Source: Paragordius varius (Eukaryota > Nematomorpha). Taken from it: DNA of 64,000 nt. The stretch spans positions 1,736,001 to 1,800,000 of the forward strand of contig OZ176056.1 of NCBI GenBank assembly GCA_964247055.1. Reading direction: 5' to 3'. Position 1 is the stretch's first letter. Each line of letters starts with the position of its first letter. This document shows positions 43,650 to 55,400 of this stretch, one piece after another. The notes beneath the pieces were generated by a model. The model saw only the letters and a program-made list of their open reading frames with translations. It was not told the origin of the DNA and did not search any database. A program made the position numbers and the translations under genes.

Positions 43650-46600
43650 AAAATGAAAAAAAACAGTTTGAATAGTATGCCAATTCAAAAACAGTGGTGG
43701 AAACATATTACCGATAAAATTTGAGAATTTTATATAAAACAATAATTTGAATCATTTTTTCTAAAATAAATAAGATAAGAAAAATTAAATATAGATTTTA
43801 CGGATTTACATGTCAATACTTCGTTTTCATAACACAACCGATAAATTGATTATATAAGTAAAAAATCTAAAAGTTAAAATATTTATTTTTGACTTTTCAA
43901 TTTTAATTTTTATTCAATGATTAAAAAAATTACTTTTTTAACACGTTGAAAGTCATCCAATTCCAATCGGGCTATCAAGGTTCCAACTTCCAAAATGGCC
44001 CCAGGTCGTTTCACATAATATAATCTAAGGACAATTTTAAATTATAAATATTAATTTAAACATAATTTATTGATTTGTTTAACAAAAAACTTATTTGATT
44101 TATTAAAATTAGATAAGTAAATTATAAAAAATAGTATTTGGTTTCTTTGTAAATTAAAATTAAATTTGTTTATTTTTCATAGAGATAATTTTTTAGTTCA
44201 TTTAACAGTGATTTTTTATTTGAATATAAATTTATGATTCGAAAAGATGAATTTTAGTAAAAATACGGTCATAACATAAATATAATTTGTTGTTTGAATA
44301 TAGATATTGAAATTTAAAGTATACGGAATTCTTATTTATTTAATACGAAATTTTATTTAAAAAAACCATCTACTCCCCCCCCCCCCCCAAAAAAAAACCT
44401 TTAAAAACGCAAAGAAAAGTAAATACTTTCCAGCCTCTTCAGTTTTAAGGTCAACTACCATTTTCATAACTTCCATTTGAGCATAAACTTGTCCAGCACA
44501 TATGTGTTCACCATCATTTATCGTAAATTCCAACAATTTTCCAGGCGAGGGTGCTTTAAGTTGAGTCGGATCAAACATGTCACGATCAAACACGCAAGTT
44601 TTATTACCTAAAAAAAAATTGATTTAAAAAAATTTTTGCATAAAAAATTTTAAGTATGTTTATTTGGCTTATAAATAAGGATGTCCTATATATTGATGTA
44701 TATAATTTTTTTAACATCCAAAAATTTTTGTAAAAAACTTTTAAAAAATAAAAAATCAGATTCTAGGTTTTTAGGATAAATAAAGATGTCATTTGTATTT
44801 AATCAGTTTACATGTAATTTTTGTAAAAAGTTCTAAAACCTAAAAAAATTAAAAAAGTTTTTAGGGCTGAATATAAATAAGAATTCTTTTGTATTATATA
44901 TAAATAAATATTTTTGTGTAAAAAATTTCTTAAAATTAAAAAAGTTAAATTTTTTGGGTAAGGTTATATAAAAAAATGTAACTGCTTTTGATTAAATAAA
45001 AAATTACAATTATAAATCAATTAAGGCAAATACTTTCTTAGATTGAAAACCCAAATCTTGAACCAAGGTTTTTTAAAATTTAGTGTTTTTTAAGTTACAA
45101 ATAACGAAGAAACGAACAATAATAATTGACCGTTTCGCTATTGTAAATGGCTAAAATAAGATTTTAATTTACAGGTCTGATTTTTTCATTTTATAAGTAA
45201 TACTTTACTTCATCGTTAAAACATACATTCGCACCTCTTTATGCATAGTTATATTAGATTATCAATTAATTTAATTACCAAAAAGAAAAATCTAATGAAT
45301 ATACCAAGAGAAGCCATGTAAATTAAATTATCCTTTAAGCCAATTGATATACTAAAGTTGCCAACAATAGCTTTCTGTAATTGGAATCACACTTATCATA
45401 CACCATTTACATTTAAAATTATTCTCAAACAATTCGAATTCACCCTAAAAATAATTTATGTGTTTTCGGGCTAATATAACTCGATATATTTTTTTTATGT
45501 CATATTTTTATTTTTTCAGTATATTTTATATTTGAACAAAATTTTAATTTTTGAATATATTATACGTAATTAATATTCAAAAACACAAATTATTTTAGGG
45601 TAAATTCGAAATCTTAAAGTGTAAATTTGAAGTGTAAATGGTATTCAATTCAATATTTGTTATTTTATAAATAATGTAGGAAAAAATAAGATTTCAAAGT
45701 ATGTATGTTTTTATATAATTTGTACATCAGTAAAATTAATTTTTAATAATTTTATATCTAAAATAAAAAAAATACATCAATTTTACCTATAACAACTCTA
45801 AATTTGGTACCACCAGCCTCCTCCTTAACATAGCTATTGAAGGATTGATTATTAAGATTAAATAATAGGCTGCCATCACTCAATCTAAAATATTTTAAAT
45901 AAAAATATATTGAATTAAATAAATATATATTTAAAAAAGTTTTATAAAATCTATATTTTTACCTTGCTTTTTAATTTAATCTAAATTTTTAAATGTGAAA
46001 TAAGGCAAAGGATATGTAATTTAGTAAAATATAAAAAAACAATTCATAAAGGTAATACTATAGGTAAAAAAAGTAAAAAAATAGGTTTTTCCTAAAAAAT
46101 TAAATATAATTCAAAAAATTTAAATAAAAAAATTATTCATACCTATGAGCCTCAATTTCAATAAAACTGCCATTCATGAGCAAAAAATAACTGTTTGGTC
46201 CAGTTTTAGTTACCTAAGGAAATATTTATAGTATATACATTATGTACATTCATGTTAGATTACACAGTAGTCTATGGGTAAAAATGATAAAATGGCTAAA
46301 TCAAATATTTTTTCTTGCTTTTACATCACTTTGTACATATAATTTAAGAAGGAAATTTGTTTTATAACACAAGTTACTGTATTACGAATTGACCACACCA
46401 ATAAAGTGAATAGCGGCCAGCAATGCGAATGCTAATTTTAAATTAATTTTCCCAAAAATGACATAAATAAATATATAAAATATTTATGCAAAAAAATAAT
46501 TTTATTTTTATACTTTAGTTTAAACACATTGTTTTAAGACAGATTTTGGTTGGATATAATAAAATATAAGGCAGTAAAAAGTATTTTAACATAAATGATA

Positions 46601-49600
46601 GTTTAAAAGCATGAATGCGTATTTAAACTTGCCGCAAAGCAAAACCTTAACTAAAGAAAAACTGAATATTCACTTATGATACTTTAAATTTACTTTCACT
46701 GTATAAACTCAAGAAAAAGCGTCTAAATTAACACGTTTCCAATCAAAGGAAATTAAATTTGAAGTATTTCAGTTATGAAGCTACAATACACCATTTACAT
46801 AAATTAACCCTAACAAACATTATATATATATTTAAATATCAAATATACCTTATATTTTAATATTTAATAAACATTATGTCTATTTAAATATCAAAATACA
46901 AAAAAAATAAACTATGCATGCAAAGAATTATTTCTTATCAATAAGGGGTTAAGTTAATTCGCAGGTAATATTTTTTAGGGTGAGAAGATTTTAAGGGTAT
47001 ATTTTAGGCGTAAATGGCATAGTTAAAACGAATTTAAAAATTCTCAAAATCACAATATTTAATTTCAAAACTAACTAACTAAGAAACCTACTGACCTGTA
47101 TACACTATATTTAATGCTCACGTATTAAATCAACCCAAAGAGTTTCAATTAACATGTGTTTTAAAGTTTATGGTTCTTTTAACAGAAAGTTAACTTAAAA
47201 ATATCCAAAATGCTAGAAATTTTACATTCTTAATGAGCTGTCTATATTTAATCCCTTTGCTAATCAACCGAAAAAATATGAATAAAGATGTGTTTTAAAA
47301 TTTTTGTTTCTTTTAAAAAAAGTTATATATATATATACTATAAAAAATATCTACAAATTTGCTAAAAATCGTCCTTTTAAACTATTTATATTGAATAAAT
47401 TTCCAAAAATAAACTAATTATTAACCTGCACACTATATTAATGCTTCACGTATTAAATCAACCGAAAGAGTTTCAATTAACATGTGTTTTTTCGAAAAAA
47501 ATTTGCTAAAAATCTTTTAAACTATTTATATTGAATAATTTCCAAAAATAAACTAATTAACCTGTACACTATATTTAATGCCTTCACGCATTAAATCAAC
47601 CGAAAGAGTGTGAATTAACATGTGTTTTAAAATTTCTGTTTCTTACAAAAGAAGCTTAAAAGAGGTTTAAAAATATCCAAAAATTAATTAAAAGTTGCAA
47701 ATATTTTATACCCAAAAACCAACTATTTATATTTTAATTTCCAAAAATGAACTAATTACCTGAACACTATATTTAATGCCTTCACGTATTAAATCAACTG
47801 AAATAGTTTCAATTAACATGTGTTTTTTCCAAAAAATTTGCTAAAATACTATTAAACTACTTATATTTTAATTTCCAAAAAAGAACTAACCTGTACACTA
47901 TATTTAATGCCTTGGGGTATCAATTCAACCGAAAGAGTGTCAATTAACATGTGTTTAATAATTTGTGTTTTTTTTAAAAATAGCTTAAAAGAGGTTTAAA
48001 AATATCCAAAAATTAATTAAAAGTTGCATATATTTTATACCCAAAAACCAATTAACTAACTAAGTAAGTAACACTAACCTGTACACTATATTTAATGCCT
48101 TCCCGTATTAAATCAACCGAAAGAGTGTAAATTAACATGTGTTTTTTCTAAAAAAATTTGCTAAAAATCCTTTCAAACTACTTATATTTTAATTTCCAAA
48201 AATGAACTAACTAATTACATGTACACTATATTTAATGCCTTTACGTATTAAATCAACCGAAAGAGTGTGAATCAACATGTGTTTTTTCCAAAAAAATTTG
48301 CTAAAAATCCTTTTAAACTATTTATATTGAATAATTTCCAAAAATGAACTAATTAATTAACCTGCACACTATATTTAATGCCTTCACGTATTAAATCAAC
48401 CGAAAGAGTGTGAATTAACGTTGTAGCAGGTAGGCATTGTCCACGGGCCAACGCATTTCGAAATCGATCTACACTCGAACAAATTTTTTGATCAGCTATA
48501 TGTATACTGGCACATATAACTCCAATCAAGGTATCCGGTTTTTCAGACTAATTATTAGATAATTTAATTTAAAAAAAATGTAAAAATATTTATTTAAAAC
48601 CATAAAAATTTTGATTATTCTCATAGATTTCACTTTTTGAAAAGTAAAAAACATAATTAATTTAAAATTTTATCCAAATATTAACACCTGAAAATTAAAT
48701 ATTGAAATTAAACATATGAATAGTTATGTGTATAATTTCCAATCAAGGTATCCGGTTTTTCAGACTAATTATTAAAATAAATTTCATAATATATAATGGG
48801 TAATTTTCTCAATTTTGCTAATTTTCGATATTTGTTTGTAAAAAATAAAATATTTAAAATAAATTCCATAAAAATTTAAAATATTCTGATAGAATTCACT
48901 TTTTGAAAAGTAAAAAGGTAATTAATTTAAAATTTCATCCAAATATAAAAACCTGAAAATACAATATTGAGATTAAACATATGAATAGTTATGTGTATAA
49001 TTTCCAATCAAAGTATCAGAATTTTCGGACTAATGTTATATAATTGTTTGAAAGTTAAAAAATATATGTAAGATTTTTATAAAATTATTTAACTTTTTAA
49101 AAAAATTAAATTTATTCTCTATATAAGTAGGGTAAAAGCTTTTTTGCAAAACCGTATTTAGTCTTAATATAAATTTATTTCATTCAAACATCGATCTAAT
49201 TAAAACCGTTTAAACTAACGATGTAAAATTATAAAAATACCAACCTTAACTTTTTAATATTATTATTGCTTTATTTAAAATTATGTTACGCGTTCAATTT
49301 TTAAAAAACCAAATATCCAAGAAGAATTTTATCCATTACATCTAAGATTAGATTTTTCAGGAATCAGTAAAGTAATAAAATGTATAAAATTGCCATTTTA
49401 TATATACTTATAATAAATATAAATAAATTAAGAAATTTTTTAAATATTTAAAATTGAATAGCAAGTAATATAAAATACTTGAAATTTTTCAGCAATGAGT
49501 TTATCCAACCATTCGGTATCAAAATTATTTTTTTGAAAGCTTTCCGTTTCCAACAGTGTTATGAGGTATTCAACAGTAGTTCTAAAATCACCCTTAATCG

Positions 49601-50406
49601 ATAATTCTTTAAGGCCAACTACCAAATTCCTCAAAAATAAATTAAAAAGGCGAAATTAATTGTAAATTATTCATTAAAACTAAATTTGTAAAAAAATCAT
49701 TTGATACTAAAATTACAATTTTTTTATCAATAATTCCCGGAAATGGAATTATCCATAATTTGCAAAAATATGCTCAAATAAATTTTGGTAAAATTATTAA
49801 TTTCTTAAACAACAATTTTTTTCTAAGTAAGTCTCCATCTAATTGGTAAAAAAATAAAAAAGATTTGTTATATTTTGTTTACATTTTACAGTCCTGAGTA
49901 TGAATTCGAATTATTCATAAATATGTCCATATATATAAGATGCGACCACGAAATTTTTTTTGAGTTAAAAATGCGTGCGAAGCCATTTTGTGTTAGACAC
50001 GCCGCCATAAACCACATTGTAAAAAAATTAAAAAAATTTGAAAAAATTATTGTTATATGTTTAATTGGTATTAGTAATAAACCAATAAATATATACCATT
50101 TACAATTCTAATATACCCTCGAGAGATTTAAATTCACCCCTGAATAATTCAAATTTACCCTTGAAAAAAATAATGTATTTTCCGTCTAATATAACTCATC
50201 ATTAATATGAAATATATCTTAATGGCATAGTTTATTAATTCATTATTATTTAAATTTTAAACGAAATCTCATTTTTTAAAAATAAAAAGAAATATATGTA
50301 ATTTTTAATCTTATAAAACAAATTTATTTTAGGGTGAATAAGAGTTGTTCAAGGGTGAATTTGAATTGTTTAAGGGTAAATTTAAAAATGGTAAATAATA
50401 ATTCAT

Positions 50407-50437
<31 letters not shown>

Positions 50438-52393
50438 CCAAAATTTTGCTAAAAGTTTTAAAAGTTTTATTTTAAATAAATTTTGCTATTTCGAATATAA
50501 ATAACTAGATATATACATTACTAGGTTAAATATCTTTTATTTTTTCAAAAAAATCCAACATTTTTATAAATTATAACTCTTGAACATTTTTGTCAAAAGT
50601 TTCAAAAGTGAAATTAATTATAAAAAATACTGTCTAGCCTCATCACGGTTTTCACCCCACGAAAAGCAATGTCCAAACTGGGAATCGGCAAATTCATGCA
50701 AACCGCCCGAAGCCCCAACGCTAAAATATCCCCAAATATTTTTGTTACTCCGGAAATTTAGTTCCTAAGAAATGTATGTTAGAAAATATTTATACAAATA
50801 TAAATAATTGAAAAATCAAGTAAATAATTGAATGAATTAATAAAAGATAACTGTATTAAACTAATCGCTTTTTAACCTCATAAATCACATTCAAAACAAC
50901 TAAACTAACACAATTTTACAAAACTTATAAAACCCTTAAAATCAAATATTAATAAAAATTGCTTCAAAAAAGTTACTTGAATTTGCCCCGACGTTGGTTT
51001 AAATCCTTCGTCAGGATTTTCACTCGTTATCCTACAAGCTATGACATGTCCCCGGGGTCGCGGTTTATATTGAGAATCTACGCTGGCTGCTGATAAGATT
51101 GAATATCCATCCGTGATTGAATTATTTAGGCGTTGATTTCGAACCAAAATATTTTCTAGCGGGCCGCTAGAATTAGCATTTTCGTTTTCATTAATAAAAT
51201 TTTCAGATATTTCAGTTTTTTGGCTTGAAATTTGCATTTTCTCATTTTGGTTTGTAAGGGGTGTTTCAACAACAGTTTGTTTTATTATGGCATTTGTATT
51301 GGCAGTTATGGGTACTAAAAACACCATAAAAGATTAATAATGATAAGGCAATTAAGAATGAATTTAAGTAAATTTTTTGTAAAAGCAAATTATTTGTATT
51401 TGAATATAAATCACATGGTTTCAAGCGTTCAAAATCTATATTATTAAATAAAATCTAATTTACAATTCAAAATAAGATGGATATATCTAAAAAAGTATTT
51501 TTCTCCACATTTTGATTTATAAATAATTATTAATTAATTTTATAATTATATAACCCTCATAAATTCCTGATTTATTTACCGATTTCCATATAATTCATTT
51601 TTATATCCAAAAAAATTGAAAAAATAAAATTTACTTTGAGATAAGGGTGATTCTACCATAAACCACGGAGATAAACCCATATAAACTCGAATATCTTTTA
51701 TACGGTAAAGTGGTAAGCCCATAGCAATCTAAAAAAATAAAATTTGATTAAATAATAAATTAAAAGTAATTTAAGATTAGAAATTATATTTAATTTAAAA
51801 TATTTTTAAAATAGGAAATTCGATTTAAAATTAATATAATACTGAAAAAATATAGACTATACCATAAATATATTTCATATTAATGATGAGTTAAATTAGC
51901 CCAAAAACACATAATTTATTAGGGTAAATTTGAATTGTTCGAGAGTGAAATTAAATTGTTCAAGGGTGGATTCGATTTGTAAATGGTATAAATTTATGTT
52001 CAAAAAACAAAGAATTCGGAAATTATATTACATATTATTTTGATAAAACTATAAAACTTTAGATAAACTCTAAACATTACATATATATACCTGTAATTGA
52101 CAAGCCGGTAAATTAATGTCACAAATCATTTCTGTACACGGGTGTTCAACTTGAAGTCTAGGATTTAGTTCTAAAAAGCAAAAAGTCCCTTTCGCTGTAT
52201 CATACAAGTATTCTACGGTTCCTGCACTAACGTAGCCAACCATACGAGCTAATCTTACAGCGGCCTACATACATATAAAAAGAGTTTTTTCCTATTCACA
52301 TCTCATTAAATTTGTTGATTAAATTGTGGACAAAATTTGTTTTATCTTATATGCTACAGTAACAATTATGTGAATTGGATAACACAAATGTTA

Positions 52394-52431
<38 letters not shown>

Positions 52432-55400
52432 TTGGTTTAAATATTTGGGTATAATAAAAAAGAGTTTTTGAGTTTTTTTAATTTTCCTAAAATTGTAGCT
52501 ACAGAGCCTAAAACAACTCAAAATACAAATTATTAATTGTGCAATACTTACGTTGGATAATAAAACTTACATTATTTTGACAAAAACGAACGATTCTGTG
52601 AATTTGGCTGTGAAGATGAATACATACATTGATAAGGCAAATTTTTAATGTTATAGGCTATAATATAAGCTATTATAAAAAGCTTCACAAGCAATATTAC
52701 CTTTTCGCTAGCTCACAAGAAACTTGCACTTTTTGGTGTTTTTTTTAAAAATAATATCAAATTGACCAAATATTAGAACATATCTATCATTTATTTTTAA
52801 ATTTTTAACACAATTTAATTACCTAATACCTTTTAATAGTCCCCAAAACCAAAAAACTCTAAAAGTTTAAAATCAACCTTTTCCATTTCTTCAATCACGT
52901 GGGCGGTTGCTATGGTAACCGGTGCTTCCTCAATAATCTTTTGATGTCGCCTTTGAATGGAACAATCTCGACCAAAGAGAGAAATAGCTGTTCCATAACT
53001 ATCAGCCAGCAGTTGAACTTCCAAATGCCGACAATGGCTAGCAAGGGCCATCAAGAAAATGGGTGATCCTGGGACTTCAGTTTGAACCTTTTAAAGAATT
53101 GTAGTATTTTATTATTGGTAATAAAAATAAATTTTGGTTTAAATACATATTTTTATATTTCATTTATCACATGCTTTTTGCAATATGTGTATACTGTGGT
53201 ATTAATTTTCTTCTATGATTAAATAAAAAAAAATTATCACACTTGAGCCATAATTTATTTTTATGCGAAATCGTAATAATAAAATAAAATTGTGTTGAGA
53301 AAAAAAACATTACTGATTTCTTAATATAAATAGCTGTATATATACCAATTACAATTCAAATTCACCCTTAAATAATTCAATCAGCCTAAACAATTCACAC
53401 GTAAAATATGTTTTTTTAGGATTAAAATTACCTATAAATTTATATAATTTTAAAATAAATTTTGTTAAATACTGAAAAAAAATAAACTATCATAAAAATA
53501 TTTTATATTAATGATGAGTTATATTAGTTCGAAAAAACATAATTTAATTCTAGAGTGAATTTAAATCGTTCAATATATATATATTGAAAATCTTTTTTAA
53601 CATTACTACTTAAAACTTAAATCATATAGATATAAACAAATGTAAATGTTTTTATAAAGAGGCAACTTAAATAGAGATGTAAATTAATAAAACAATTAGT
53701 AACATAATTGGTAAGAAAAAATTAAAAATTAAACGTTAATCATGTTTTGCAATTACTTAATAAATAATTCAATCTTATTTTAAGTCGACTATATTGAACC
53801 AAATTTTTAGCTAATAAATTTCGAAAGGATAATAAAAATATAATTTATCATTTACTGTTTTTTATGAACTATTTTACGAATATTGACATAATTCTTTAAA
53901 ACAAATAATAAAAATAAATTTTTCAATTTTTTTAAAAAAATTTTTTTTTATAAAAAATAAAAATTATACCTGTTTAAAAGCTATTGGAAAATCTTCAGGT
54001 TTTAATATTTTACGTATCCCTTTACCTCCACCACCTTCAGAAGCTTTAATCATAATGGGGTATCCAATTTTTTTGCTCATCTGAAAAATTTTTTTTGTTC
54101 AAAATATAAAAAATAAAATGTAAGTGTGATAATTTAAAAGAATTCTATACCATTTGCACTTCAAGAGTGTCCTTGAACACTTCAAGTTGGTCCTTAAACA
54201 GTTCAAGTTGATCTTTCAACAGTTCAAGTTGGTTCTTGAACGATTCAAATTGGTCCTTGAACAGTTCAAATTGGTCCTTTGACTTTTTTGTTATGTTTTT
54301 AAATTTTATCAATTAAATCGTATATCTTTCTCGTTTTAATTTAACAATTTTAAAAAAATATCAACTTTAAATCATTGAAAAATCGTATAACTTTTTAATT
54401 TCATGAAATTTTTTGGATATTAATAAAATTTTAAAACCTAATTTAAATATATATAAGTTTTCTGGGTTATTATTTACAATTTTCATTAAAAACATTTAAA
54501 AATTTAATTGCGTTAAATTAAAAAATGGTTTAAAATAAAAAAGTGGTTTTTAAGTAGAAATTTTAATTTTAAAATGATATATAATAAACAAAGAAAATTG
54601 GGTTAAAAATAATAAAATAAAAAAATAAATGCAAAAATTATGGTTAAATCAAAATTTAAAAATTTTAAGGACCAAATTGAAATGTTCAAGGACCAAATTA
54701 AATTGTTCAAGGACCAACTTGAACAGTTCAAGGACACTCTTGAAGTGCAAGTGATATATATTAAATATATTTTTAAATGCAAAAAACTATTCATTTAAAC
54801 ATTATTTTTATTATGTAATATATGCGGAATACAAGCGAAAAAAGATAGATATTTGGTAAATACCTAATTAATTTTCCTAAATCAAATGTTTTATAGCTAA
54901 AATAAAAAAATATATGGAATTTATGCAAGAAAAATGTTATTCTTATTTTGTTTTTAAACCATATATACAAAAACCTTCAAAAAATTATAATTAAAAAACT
55001 TTGAAAAACCCTTAAAAACCCAAAAAACTCAAAAAAAAAGTATTTAAACTTGTAATCCTTGTTCACAGTTTGAAATACAAGCCGATTCATAAATTTCAGT
55101 TGGGATCAAGTTATTTAAATTATCCAAATCATAATAAGTTGCGGTGTTTTGCGATGCTGAAGTAGAAACACTATTTCCTACATTAGTTATTTGTTTGGTT
55201 GTTGAAACAGTAATACTTTTAGTCATGAGGGATTGATTAGCAAAATGTTCGGCATTTATACTTTGTTGTAGGGAGCGACTTTTGACCTCTAAATTTTCAA
55301 TCTCTATGCCTGTATATAGTATTGGAATAAACTAAATTATAAAACGGACAAAATGTGAAAAAAATAAAATTCTTTTTTAAAAGATTGCTATTCCTTAATT

